From contig NZ_FZNR01000017.1 of NCBI RefSeq assembly GCF_900188005.1, positions 62,001-126,000 on the forward strand: 64,000 nt of DNA, read 5' to 3'. This stretch comes from Actinoplanes regularis. GTDB lineage: Bacteria > Actinomycetota > Actinomycetes > Mycobacteriales > Micromonosporaceae. Positions 53,190 through 60,962 of the stretch are shown here, one piece after another. Position numbers and translations under genes: made by a program. The notes beneath the pieces are model-generated. The model was not told where the DNA came from. It did no database searches and saw only the letters and a program-made list of their open reading frames with translations. The first letter of the stretch is position 1; every line of letters begins with the position of its first letter.

Positions 53190-54307
53190 CGGGCCGATCC
53201 CGCCGCGACCGGCTCTTCGCGCGCGACCGTCTCCCTGAAGGGCTGCGGCGTCCCGGTGGCCCAGACGGGCAGCGTGGTGATCTGGACGACCGCGGCGGCG
53301 AGGGAGACACCGACCCCGTTACTGATCATCAGGACGTGGTCGCCGGGCCCCACGTGCCGCGACTCCACGAGGTGGGTCAGGGCGACCAGGTGGTCACTGA
53401 CCGACAGGTGGCCCAGCCGCCGCCCGAGCTCCAGCATGCCGCGGGCCGGGTCGATGCCGATCGGGGCGAGCATGCCGCGGATGTAGCCGTCGCCGCCGGA
53501 GAACACGTGGGTGCTGCGGACGATGTCGGCGGGGGTGATGCCGGCGTCGGCGATGGTGCGCAGGGCCAGTTCCGTACGGGCGTCGCTGAGTGATTTCTTG
53601 GCCGCGGCCGCGGCCTGCGGAAAACGCCGGGTGAAGCTGTTCAGCCGGTCGGCCACGTCCACCGGCCGGTCGAAGGTGAGCGCCGGTGGGAACAGCGGGC
53701 CATCCGGGCGGTTCATCTGCTCCAGTTCCGGCAGTGACGCCGAGTTCATCGCCTTGACCTGGGCGAATCCGTCGCTGGTCGACAACACGACGGCGGTCGC
53801 CGCGTCGCCGATGATCGAGCCTCGGCCGGTGTTCGTCCCGGACGCGTAACGCCACCGGTCGAACCGGGCGACGCCGAAGTTGTCCGCCCCGGTCACGAGG
53901 GCGGCGGCCCGGCCCGGCCCGCCGGTCAGGTAGCCGTGCGCGAGCTCCATGCCCGCCAGCACACCGTTGCAGCCCTGCCGGATCTCCACGGCGGGGATCG
54001 TGCCGCCGACAGCGTGCCGCAGCACGTAGTGGTGCGGCGACCAGCCGTCCGGCCCCTGATCACCGACCGAGGCGTGCAGCAGCAGCGCGATGTCGTCACG
54101 GGTGTGCCCGGAGCGGTCCAGGGCCTGCTCCGCCGCGATGACCGCCATCTCCGGCGCCGAGATGTCGCCGGCCACCGCCGCACCGCTCCATCCGCTGGCC
54201 CGCCAGTCCTGTTCGTCGTACCGCCCCTCGGCGACCGCTCGTCGCGCCGGGAACGGTTCGGGCACATAGCTGCCCACTCCGGCGAGGTACAGGTTCGTCA
54301 TGCGCAC
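53186..54307 (-). CDS. KASIII-like condensing enzyme or acyltransferase
   Basis: A 373-residue thiolase-fold enzyme. The nucleophile is Cys113 in EIRQGCNGVLAGMELA. The usual second residue His is present as His267 in STHVFSGGDGY (HQAN in FabH), but the third, normally Asn in GNTSAAS, is His300 in LGHLSVSDH, giving a Cys-His-His set. Such variants occur among specialised KASIII-like proteins of secondary metabolism. GTG 54307 is preferred because GGAG lies 6 bases ahead. In this operon it probably forms or transfers a beta-ketoacyl chain for the AfsA-family protein; this is inference. Confidence 0.85.
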   Translation of the reverse strand: MRMTNLYLAGVGSYVPEPFPARRAVAEGRYDEQDWRASGWSGAAVAGDISAPEMAVIAAEQALDRSGHTRDDIALLLHASVGDQGPDGWSPHHYVLRHAVGGTIPAVEIRQGCNGVLAGMELAHGYLTGGPGRAAALVTGADNFGVARFDRWRYASGTNTGRGSIIGDAATAVVLSTSDGFAQVKAMNSASLPELEQMNRPDGPLFPPALTFDRPVDVADRLNSFTRRFPQAAAAAKKSLSDARTELALRTIADAGITPADIVRSTHVFSGGDGYIRGMLAPIGIDPARGMLELGRRLGHLSVSDHLVALTHLVESRHVGPGDHVLMISNGVGVSLAAAVVQITTLPVWATGTPQPFRETVAREEPVAAGSAR

Positions 54308-55269
54308 TTGCTACTCCACGGATGCTTCGAGTTCGGCTTCGGACAGCAGCCGCACCATGCCGGTGCCGCCGTCGATCTCCACGGGCGCGCCGTCCGGGAT
54401 CGCGGTGCTGGCACCGGCGACCGCGACCACGGTCGGGATGCCCAGATCTCGCGAACCTCCGCGAGGCTGAGCACCGGTGCCAGCGCGCGGCCGACGGCCA
54501 CCGGCAGCGGGACCGGGCCGTCGCCGGGCCGGTCCGGGTCCAGGCCGACCATCGTCGTCTTGGGCACGGCCTCGACGTCGATCGCGCCGGTGGCGCCGTC
54601 CACGAAGAAGTGGTCGACGTCGGCCTTCTCCTGCACGATGCCCTCGCCGATGCCGTATCCAGCGGCGATCACCCGCCGGTCGGCGCCGGTGCGCGGGTCG
54701 CGGGTGAAGGCGACGAACGACCGTACCCCCGGAATCATGCGCTGCACGCCGACCGCGATCTTGACGGCGGCCGGGTCCAGGCCGCGCCGCACCCGGTAGA
54801 GGACCGCCTCCGGGTTGTACGCCGAAGCCCAGCAGTCCACGATCCGGGCCGGCACGGCGTCCCGGGCCACGTACAGGTAGCTGTCGGAGAGTCCGGCGAA
54901 CGGGTCGTCGGCACCGTCCTCCCCGGATCCGTCGGCCTGGGCCACCGCGCAGGCGCGAACCGCGACCAGCCCGTCCGCGCCGGCCAGCGCGTCGAACGCG
55001 GACAGCACCTCCCGGACCAGCTCGGCGGGCAGCTCGACGCCGAGGATCCGGGCCCGGTTGGCGGCGGCCCAGGTGAGCAGCTCCGTGGGGTCCGCTCCGG
55101 GGCCGGGAAAGGCGGTGGCCGGCGGCGTCAGCTCCGCGAACGCGGTGCCGGTCAGGCAGAAGAAGCCGGGCACCGGCAGCCCGTGGTGGCGCATCCGGGT
55201 CTGGCGAGCGAACTTGTGGCCCACCAGGCCCGGATCGGCCAGCTCGGGCCGGTCGTCGACGAGTCGCAT
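54298..55269 (-). CDS. PEP-synthase-like ATP-grasp protein, scrambled C-terminus (probable pseudogene)
   Basis: The first ~270 residues match the ATP-grasp part of PEP synthases and related phosphotransferases: GHKFARQTRMRHHGLPVPGF, VAVRACAVAQADGSGEDGAD and DSYLYVARDAVPARIVDCWA. The linker APVLSLAEVRE follows, but then the frame reads an Arg/Pro-rich tail without similarity. In the neighbouring frame, from 54445, the sequence continues as the end of the phosphohistidine domain (LGIPTVVAVAGASTAI). The ATP-grasp end and the catalytic SHAAI-type histidine loop are missing. An internal deletion with frame change is the simplest reading. It overlaps the KASIII-like gene by 10 bases in this frame; in the shifted frame it would end at 54311. 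Confidence 0.75.
   Translation of the reverse strand: MRLVDDRPELADPGLVGHKFARQTRMRHHGLPVPGFFCLTGTAFAELTPPATAFPGPGADPTELLTWAAANRARILGVELPAELVREVLSAFDALAGADGLVAVRACAVAQADGSGEDGADDPFAGLSDSYLYVARDAVPARIVDCWASAYNPEAVLYRVRRGLDPAAVKIAVGVQRMIPGVRSFVAFTRDPRTGADRRVIAAGYGIGEGIVQEKADVDHFFVDGATGAIDVEAVPKTTMVGLDPDRPGDGPVPLPVAVGRALAPVLSLAEVREIWASRPWSRSPVPAPRSRTARPWRSTAAPAWCGCCPKPNSKHPWSSKCA
54311..54445 (-). pseudogene. Out-of-frame remnant of the PEP-utilising mobile domain
   Basis: Forty-four codons read LGIPTVVAVAGASTAIPDGA then PVEIDGGTGMVRLLSEAELE, a textbook end of a PEP-utilising swivelling domain. It lies in a frame shifted by one base from the upstream ATP-grasp part. Its stop at 54311 leaves a normal 3-base gap to the KASIII-like start, suggesting this was the gene's original 3' end. 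Confidence 0.7.
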
Positions 55270-55272
55270 GGT

Positions 55273-55914
55273 TCACCACACCCCAGGTAGCAGGCGCGCG
55301 CGTCCGCTGGCGTAGCCGCGGTAGCCGGGGATGTCCAGCAGCACCTGCTCCTCGACGCCGATCCGCCAGACCAGCACCGCGCCCAGCGTCACGAGCAGCA
55401 GGGCGCTCAGCGGATTGAGGAAGTAGGCCACGAAACCCACGTGCGCCAGCAGCATCCCGGTGTACGCGGGGTGCCGCACCAGCCGGTACGGGCCGGTGGT
55501 CACGATCGTGTGATCCGTGTAGCGCACGACGTGGTGGGAGTAGAACCGGCCCAGGGTCCTGATCGCCACCAGCCGCACCGCCACGGCGCCGAGGAAGAGC
55601 GCGATCGGCACCACCATCCACGCCGACAGCCGGTCCCAGCGCAGCGGCCACAGCACGGCCGAGACCCCGGTGCCGGCCCGGGCCAGCGCGTACGGCAGCA
55701 GGGTGCGGTTCTCGGCGGACGTCTCCGCCGGGTGGCGCACGGTGATGCGCGCCTCGGCGAGCATCCACAGCAGGTAGACGGCGCAGAGCAGCGCCGCGAG
55801 CAGGTGCGGCGGCTGCTCCGCCCGGGTGAGGTGGACCCCGATCGCGACGGCGAACGCGGCCACCGTCAGCGGCAGCAGCGCACGCAGGCTCCGGACGACG
55901 ACTCGCTGGTTCAC
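55273..55914 (-). CDS. ICMT-like integral membrane methyltransferase
   Basis: A 213-residue membrane protein with five or so helices and the isoprenylcysteine carboxyl methyltransferase/PEMT core near the C-terminus: HHVVRYTDHTIVTTGPYRLV then RHPAYTGMLLAHVG, which binds SAM, followed by GVEEQVLLDIPGYRGYASG. It starts at GTG 55914 within the AfsA-like stop (GTGA). ICMT relatives in bacteria methylate small hydrophobic carboxylates or thiols. Here it could methylate a prenylated or acylated product of the operon; the substrate is unknown. Confidence 0.85.
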   Translation of the reverse strand: MNQRVVVRSLRALLPLTVAAFAVAIGVHLTRAEQPPHLLAALLCAVYLLWMLAEARITVRHPAETSAENRTLLPYALARAGTGVSAVLWPLRWDRLSAWMVVPIALFLGAVAVRLVAIRTLGRFYSHHVVRYTDHTIVTTGPYRLVRHPAYTGMLLAHVGFVAYFLNPLSALLLVTLGAVLVWRIGVEEQVLLDIPGYRGYASGRARLLPGVW

Positions 55915-56789
55915 CGGACCTGTTCCCGGTTCTCGCGGAACAGCGCGTACTCGGCCGGGCTCAGCGCCTTGCAGGCGAAACTGAGCGAGCCCAGGGCCGG
56001 GCCCCGGCCGTCGGCGTTGACCAGGTCGAAGTGGAATTTGGCCTTGGTTCCGGTCAGCGGGGCGACCCGCCACCGCAGCGCCACCGCGAACGGGCGCGGC
56101 AGGCGGGTGGGCAGGTCGCCGGTCACGCCGATCCACAGCAGTTGGGCGTCGACCGGCCACCGGGCCTGGCGGTGCGCCAGCCAGGTCGAGAACTGCCGCC
56201 CGGCTTCGATGAGGCATTCGATGGGGTACGTGTCCGGGGCGGGCCCGGCCAGGCGGTGCCCCCAGGGCGGGGGCAGCACCAGGGCGGTGATCTGCCCGTC
56301 CTCGCGCCACGGCTCGCCGAGCACGATGTTCTCGGCGCGGGTCCGGTGCACCAGCGCCGCCTCCGCGGGCAGCCACCGGCCGGGATCGAGCCGGTGGGCG
56401 TGCGCGACCGGGGGTGCCGCGGGGGAGAGGGCGAACCAGCCGTCGGCGACGGTCGCCGCGTCCTGGGTGATCCGGGCCTTGCCCCGGCGGTTGCTGGTGG
56501 CGTACCACAGCGCCGGTGCCGGATCGGGTTCGCAGATCTTGCGGAAGGTCAGCGAGCCCTGGATCCGGCCCGCGAATCTCGCCGGGGTGCCGGTGCGCGC
56601 CAGGTCGGCGATGCCGCAGACGAACAGCATGCCGGGTACGTGGTCGAGTGGATGGTCGAAGAAGAACGGATCGTTCTGATCTATGTTCAGCCGGGCCGTG
56701 CGGTCTCCCGGGCCGACGGACCGGAGAACCGGTCCGAGCAGGCCGGAGGTCTTGTGGTCCGACAGTGCTGTCGCTGATCTGTGTGTCAT
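55911..56789 (-). CDS. AfsA-family hot-dog protein (gamma-butyrolactone-type synthase)
   Basis: A 292-residue protein with two AfsA-type hot-dog repeats. The first contains NDPFFFDHPLDHVPGML (~39-54). The second starts LVHRTRAENIVLGEP (~147) and contains YPIECLIEAGRQF, where Glu195 and Arg198 match the Glu/Arg pair (EAxRQ) needed in ScbA/AvaA-type enzymes. AfsA enzymes join a beta-ketoacyl thioester to dihydroxyacetone phosphate, the first step to gamma-butyrolactone hormones. ATG 56789 follows GGAG at 8 bases. It is the first gene of the coupled operon AfsA-ICMT-PEPS-KASIII-P450-UbiA. Confidence 0.82.
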   Translation of the reverse strand: MTHRSATALSDHKTSGLLGPVLRSVGPGDRTARLNIDQNDPFFFDHPLDHVPGMLFVCGIADLARTGTPARFAGRIQGSLTFRKICEPDPAPALWYATSNRRGKARITQDAATVADGWFALSPAAPPVAHAHRLDPGRWLPAEAALVHRTRAENIVLGEPWREDGQITALVLPPPWGHRLAGPAPDTYPIECLIEAGRQFSTWLAHRQARWPVDAQLLWIGVTGDLPTRLPRPFAVALRWRVAPLTGTKAKFHFDLVNADGRGPALGSLSFACKALSPAEYALFRENREQVR

Positions 56790-56891
56790 CGGGGCACTCC
56801 ACGTCTCTGATCGACGAAGTCCCGGCCGTTTTCGCGGCCGGCGGTCGAGGTGCGTGAGCCGGATTTCCCCAGATCCTAAGTGGACCGACCG

Positions 56892-56920
56892 TCATAGTTT
56901 ATAGATAGTGATGCCTGTAA
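56892..56920 (-). promoter_or_regulatory. Candidate promoter of the AfsA/KASIII/P450/UbiA operon
   Basis: On the minus strand TTACAG (56920-56915) and CTATGA (56897-56892) are 17 bases apart in the only A+T-rich patch between the operon and cbbX, about 105 bases before the AfsA-like start. A second TATAAA lies between them. Confidence 0.35.
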
Positions 56921-56926
56921 CACCGA

Positions 56927-56957
56927 GCGACCTCGCCGTTGCTGCCGGCGAGGTCGC
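56927..56957. terminator. Hairpin terminator at the end of the RuBisCO operon
   Basis: GCGACCTCGCCG (56927-56938) and CGGCGAGGTCGC (56946-56957) form a perfect 12-bp stem with a 7-base loop, starting 12 bases past the cbbX stop on the minus strand. It separates the RuBisCO operon from the downstream AfsA-type operon, which has its own promoter-like sequence just beyond. Confidence 0.82.
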
Positions 56958-56968
56958 GGTGCTCGTGC

Positions 56969-57970
56969 TCAGACGGCCGGGTCCTCCAGCCCGGTCTCCA
57001 GCGGATCGATGAAGACCCGGCTGCCGCGGACGTCCTGCTCCGTGATCAGCATCAGGTCGTCGCGGCCCACCTGACCGTGGCCCGCGACCAGGCGGTTGGC
57101 CTGCCGCAACCGGGCCCGTTCCAGGGCGTTGCGGACGCTGCGCGCGTTCGCGAAGCGTGGCATCGCACGCCGGCGGTCGAGATACTCCAGGAACGCCGCA
57201 CGCCCCTGCTCGCTGAGCCGGTAGTCGTCGCGGGTGAGCATCAGCTCGGCGATCTCCGCGAGTTCGCCGGTGGTGTAGTCCTCGAACTCGATGTGGTGCG
57301 CCACCCGTGAGCTCAGCCCCGGGTTCGAGGAGAAGAACGTCTCCATCCGGTCCTCGTACCCAGCGAAGATCACGACCAGCGAGCCCCGGGCGGACTCCAT
57401 CTCCTGCAGCAGGATCTCGATCGCCTCCTGCCCGTAGTCCCGCTCGTTGTCCGGCCGGTACAGGTAGTAGGCCTCGTCGATGAAGAGCACGCCGCCGGCC
57501 GCACGGGCCAGCGCCTCCTTGGTCTTGGGCGCGGTGTGCCCGATGAACTGACCGACGAGGTCGTCGCGGGTGACCGGGTACACCCGTGGCACCCGCAGGT
57601 AGCCCAGCGCGTGCAGGATCTCGGCCATCCGCAGCGCCACGGTGGTCTTGCCGGTGCCCGGCCCGCCCGTGAAGCTCATGTGCAGCGACGGCTTGCTCGC
57701 CGACAGGCCGAACCGGGCCCGGGCCCGGTCCACCATCAGCAGGGCCGCCGTCTCGCGGATGCGCCGTTTCACACCGGCGAGTCCGACCAGCTCCGCGTCG
57801 AGGGCGTCGAGCACCGAACGGACCCGCTCGGCCGCCTCGTCGGCCCGGAGGTCGATCGTGGACCGCGCGTCCAGCGGGCCGGCGGACTCGTCCGGCGCCG
57901 GCTCCGCGGGCGGGGAGCCGGCGCCGTTGACGGTGGCGGCCTCCGGGCGGTACATCGAGAAGCTGCTCAC
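56969..57970 (-). CDS. cbbX: CbbX, red-type RuBisCO activase
   Basis: A 333-residue AAA+ ATPase that remodels inhibited RuBisCO. Walker A GGPGTGKTT, Walker B GGVLFIDEAYYLYRPDN, sensor and arginine-finger region NPGLSSRVAHHIEFEDY, and the pore/CbbX-specific VTRDDLVGQFIGHTAPKTKE are intact. An N-terminal extension of ~55 residues rich in Ala/Glu/Pro precedes the core (DALDAELVGLAGVKRRIRE). GTG 57970 overlaps the cbbS stop by 4 bases. Red-type activases pull the C-terminal tail of CbbL, consistent with the red-type large subunit here. Confidence 0.95.
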   Translation of the reverse strand: MSSFSMYRPEAATVNGAGSPPAEPAPDESAGPLDARSTIDLRADEAAERVRSVLDALDAELVGLAGVKRRIRETAALLMVDRARARFGLSASKPSLHMSFTGGPGTGKTTVALRMAEILHALGYLRVPRVYPVTRDDLVGQFIGHTAPKTKEALARAAGGVLFIDEAYYLYRPDNERDYGQEAIEILLQEMESARGSLVVIFAGYEDRMETFFSSNPGLSSRVAHHIEFEDYTTGELAEIAELMLTRDDYRLSEQGRAAFLEYLDRRRAMPRFANARSVRNALERARLRQANRLVAGHGQVGRDDLMLITEQDVRGSRVFIDPLETGLEDPAV

Positions 57971-58398
57971 CGTACGTCGCGGCGGTAGCGGTCGCCGCTC
58001 GGCGTCTCGGTGGCGTAGGAGTACACGCTGTAGCGCTGCGTCCGGTTGCTGCCCTCACCGCGGTCCAGGCGGAAGCCGGGCTCCCGCGCCGGGCGGTGGA
58101 CGATGAAGCTCATCATGATCGTTTGGCGGCCGAGCTTCGCGTCGTAGGCCAGCATCCGGATGTAGTGGCCGGGAAAGGTCGCGCGACACTCGTCGATCTC
58201 GCGCAGGACGCCGTCCGGCTCGGTGAGGTCGAACATCGGCAGCCCCCACATCTCCCAGTAGACGTTGCGCGGGTGCGGGTCGTCGGTGTACTCCAGCGAC
58301 ACCGGCCAGCCGTTCAGCAGCGCGTACCGGATCTGCGCGGCGATCTCGTCGTCGGTCAGCTCCGGAAGGTAGGAAAACGATCCGTGACGCAGATACAT
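57967..58398 (-). CDS. cbbS: RuBisCO small subunit, red type
   Basis: A 143-residue small subunit. Core features are SYLPELTDDEIAAQIRYALL, SLEYTDDPHPRNVYWEMWGL, GVLREIDECRATFP and HYIRMLAYDAKLGRQTIMMS. The ~30-residue C-terminal extension (RPAREPGFRLDRGEGSNRTQ ...) is the beta-hairpin that distinguishes red-type (form IC/ID) small subunits and helps assembly without RbcX. ATG 58398 lies 8 bases after the cbbL stop with TAGGAGCC as ribosome-binding site, the TAG being the cbbL stop itself. Confidence 0.95.
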   Translation of the reverse strand: MYLRHGSFSYLPELTDDEIAAQIRYALLNGWPVSLEYTDDPHPRNVYWEMWGLPMFDLTEPDGVLREIDECRATFPGHYIRMLAYDAKLGRQTIMMSFIVHRPAREPGFRLDRGEGSNRTQRYSVYSYATETPSGDRYRRDVR

Positions 58399-58406
58399 GC
58401 CGGCTC

Positions 58407-59864
58407 CTAGAAGTTCGCGGTGGCGACGACGTCGGGGGCGTCCGTGGCGGCGTAGTCGAAGGTGACGTCGCCCCAGGTCTCCAGCGCGACCTCCAGCGGC
58501 CGGCAGTACCGCGCGGCGCCACGCAGGACGTCCGGGCCCTCCTTGAGCAGGTTGCGTCCCTCGTTGCGGGCCTTGATGACCGCCTCGAGCGCCACCCGGT
58601 TGGCCTCGGCACCCGCCGCGATCCCGAGCGGGTGACCGATGGTGCCGCCGCCGAACTGCAGGATGACGTCCTCGCCCAGCAGATCGACCAGCTGGTGCAT
58701 CTGACCGGCGTGGATCCCGCCCGAGGCGACCGGCATCACCCCCGGCATGCTGACCCAGTCCTGCTCGAAGTAGATGCCGTTGCCGTGGTTGGCGGGGACG
58801 TGATCAAGGCGCAGGGTGTCGTAGAAACCCCTGGTGGTGGCCGGGTCGCCCTCGAGCTTGCCGACGACTGTGCCGGCGTGCAGGTGGTCGACGCCGATCA
58901 GCCGGCACCACTTGGCGATCACCCGGAAGCTCACGCCGTGCGTCTTCTGCCGGGTGTACGTGCTGTGCCCGGCGCGATGCAGGTGCAGCAGCATGCTGTT
59001 GTTCCGGGCCCAGCGGGCCAGCGACTGCATCGCCGAGTAACCGATCGTCAGGTCGATCATCACGATGACGCTGCCGAGCTCCTTGGCGAACTCCGCCCGC
59101 TCGTACATCTCCTCGACGGTCGCGGCGGTGATGTTGAGGTAGTGACCCTTGATCTCACCGGTCTGCGCCATCGCCCGGTTGACGCCCTCCATCGCGTACA
59201 GATAGCGGTCGCGCCAGCGCATGAAGGGCTGCGAGTTGATGTTCTCGTCGTCCTTGGTGAAGTCCAGGCCACCACGGCAGGCCTCGTAGACCACCCGGCC
59301 GTAGTTGCGCGCCGACAGCCCGAGCTTCGGCTTGATCGTCGCCCCGAGCAACGGGCGGCCGAACTTGTTGAGGACCTCGCGTTCCATCACGATGCCGTGC
59401 GCCGGGCCCTGGAACGTCTTGACGTACGCCACCGGGATGCGCATGTCCTCCAGGCGCAGCGCCTTCAGCGGCTTGAACCCGAACACGTTGCCGATCACCG
59501 ACGACGTGAGGTTGGCGATCGAACCCTCCTCGAACAGGTCGAGGTCGTAGGCGACGTAGGCCAGGTACTCGCCCTCGCGGCCGGGGACGGGATCCACCCG
59601 GTAGCACTTGGCCTGATAGTGCTCGTTGGCGGTGAGCCGGTCGGTCCACACCACGGTCCAGGTCGCCGTCGACGACTCGCCGGCGACCGCCGCCGCGGCC
59701 TCCACCGGGTCGACGCCGGGCTGCGGGGTGACCCGGAAGACCGCCAGCACGTCGGTGTCCTTCGGGCGGTAGTCCGCGTTGTAGTAGCCCATGCTGGCGT
59801 AGCTGTGCACACCCGGATCCCACCGGGCCGGCTCGCTCCCGGTGGACGTCAGGTCGATCGACAA
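58407..59864 (-). CDS. cbbL: RuBisCO large subunit, form I red type (IC/ID)
   Basis: A 485-residue large subunit that carboxylates ribulose-1,5-bisphosphate. The active site is complete: TIKPKLGLS (Lys178), carbamylated Lys204 with Asp206/Glu207 in GLDFTKDDENINS, LLHLHRAGH, loop-6 lysine Lys336 in GTVVGKLEGD, and ASGGIHAGQMH. The N-terminal YYNADYRPKDTDVLAVFRVTP identifies the red branch. It starts at TTG 59864 after GAGGAGGTCACC. First gene of cbbL-cbbS-cbbX, divergent from cbbR. With prk nearby the entry reactions of the Calvin-Benson cycle are all encoded here. Confidence 0.97.
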   Translation of the reverse strand: MSIDLTSTGSEPARWDPGVHSYASMGYYNADYRPKDTDVLAVFRVTPQPGVDPVEAAAAVAGESSTATWTVVWTDRLTANEHYQAKCYRVDPVPGREGEYLAYVAYDLDLFEEGSIANLTSSVIGNVFGFKPLKALRLEDMRIPVAYVKTFQGPAHGIVMEREVLNKFGRPLLGATIKPKLGLSARNYGRVVYEACRGGLDFTKDDENINSQPFMRWRDRYLYAMEGVNRAMAQTGEIKGHYLNITAATVEEMYERAEFAKELGSVIVMIDLTIGYSAMQSLARWARNNSMLLHLHRAGHSTYTRQKTHGVSFRVIAKWCRLIGVDHLHAGTVVGKLEGDPATTRGFYDTLRLDHVPANHGNGIYFEQDWVSMPGVMPVASGGIHAGQMHQLVDLLGEDVILQFGGGTIGHPLGIAAGAEANRVALEAVIKARNEGRNLLKEGPDVLRGAARYCRPLEVALETWGDVTFDYAATDAPDVVATANF

Positions 59865-59988
59865 GGTGACCTCCTCAGGTTCGGCCCGGAGCTCCGGGCG
59901 CGGTTAACACCGTCGCCCGCTCATCCATGAACCGTCCAGCGAGTGTTTGCCGTCGATATATGAGCGAATGCTTGAGTACAGTGCGGTC
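59865..59988. promoter_or_regulatory. Divergent cbbL/cbbR control region
   Basis: A 124-base intergenic region between the RuBisCO operon and the LysR-type gene. It contains several T-N11-A-like and partly palindromic elements (for example TCATCCATGA and the arms of TGAGCGAATGCTTGA), as expected for CbbR sites. An exact operator cannot be fixed by eye. Confidence 0.5.
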
Positions 59989-60873
59989 GTGACGCCGTCC
60001 CGGCTGCAGACCTTCCTGGCGATCGTCGAGCACGGCTCGGCCCGCGCCGCTGCCCAGCGGCTGTCGGTGACCGAGTCGGCGGTGTCGGCCGCGCTCGCCG
60101 CCCTGCACCGCGAGCTCGGCGTCCCGCTCTTCGAACGGCACGGCCGGGGCCTGCGGCTCACCGACTCCGGGCGGGTCTTCGCCGGCTACGCCCGCCGCAT
60201 CCTCGGCCTGATCGACGAGGGCGTGCTCGCCGCCCGGCAGTCCGGCGACCCCGAGCGCGGCCGGGTCCGCCTCGGCGCCGTCACCACGGCCGGGGAGTAC
60301 CTGGTGCCCGGACTGCTCGCCGCGTTCCGCACCCGCTACCCCCAGGTCGACGTGACCCTCGACATCGGCGTACGGGACCGGGTGTCCACCCTGCTGGCGG
60401 ACCACCAGCTCGACATCGTGATCGGTGGCCGGCCGCGCTCCGGGAGTGGCCTGAGCACCCGGGCGACCCGGCCGAACTCGCTGGTCGTGGTCGCCGCCCC
60501 GGGCCGGGTGCCGCCCCTGTCCAAGGTGACCTGGCTGCTGCGCGAACCCGGCTCGGGGACCCGGGACACCACCCTCGCGCTCCTGGCGGCCCTGCAGCTG
60601 GCACCGCCCACCCTGGCTCTGGGCTCGCACGGCGCCGTCGTCGCGTCGGCCGCGCTCGGGCTGGGCGTCACGCTCGTCTCGGTCGACGCCGTGGCCGGCC
60701 ACCTCGAGCAGGGGCAGCTCCAGTGCGTTCCGGTGCGGGGGACGCCGCTGGCCCGGCCCTGGCACGCCGTCACCACCGCGACGACCACCGCCACCGCGCG
60801 GCTGTTCCTGGACCACATCACCGATCGCGGCAGCGCCGGAGAGCTGGCCTTCCGGGCCCGTCGCGGCGGTTAA
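59989..60873 (+). CDS. cbbR: CbbR-like LysR-family regulator
   Basis: A 294-residue LysR-type regulator. The HTH occupies residues ~3-60 (PSRLQTFLAIVEHGSARAAA, VTESAVSAALAALHRELGVP); the effector domain follows (VRLGAVTTAGEYLVPGLLAA). GTG 59989 is chosen since LysR proteins begin shortly before RLQTFL; ATG 59968 is an alternative. It is divergent from cbbL and on the same strand as prk, the classical arrangement for CbbR, which activates cbb operons in response to Calvin-cycle metabolites. The name rests on this context. Confidence 0.87.
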   Translation: MTPSRLQTFLAIVEHGSARAAAQRLSVTESAVSAALAALHRELGVPLFERHGRGLRLTDSGRVFAGYARRILGLIDEGVLAARQSGDPERGRVRLGAVTTAGEYLVPGLLAAFRTRYPQVDVTLDIGVRDRVSTLLADHQLDIVIGGRPRSGSGLSTRATRPNSLVVVAAPGRVPPLSKVTWLLREPGSGTRDTTLALLAALQLAPPTLALGSHGAVVASAALGLGVTLVSVDAVAGHLEQGQLQCVPVRGTPLARPWHAVTTATTTATARLFLDHITDRGSAGELAFRARRGG

Positions 60874-60962
60874 CCCCCACAGCCCCCCATCGGGGTGAGG
60901 CCGTCCCGGCCGCGTGTCCCTAGCCTCGCACCAGTGCCGCCGTCGTGTGAGGAGGGACCGCC

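Noticed and set aside
55273..56895. Apparent fusion of AfsA-region and ICMT in one 540-codon frame
   Set aside because: The N-terminal part is the AfsA gene read in the wrong frame; the correct AfsA frame ends at 55911 and the methyltransferase starts at GTG 55914.
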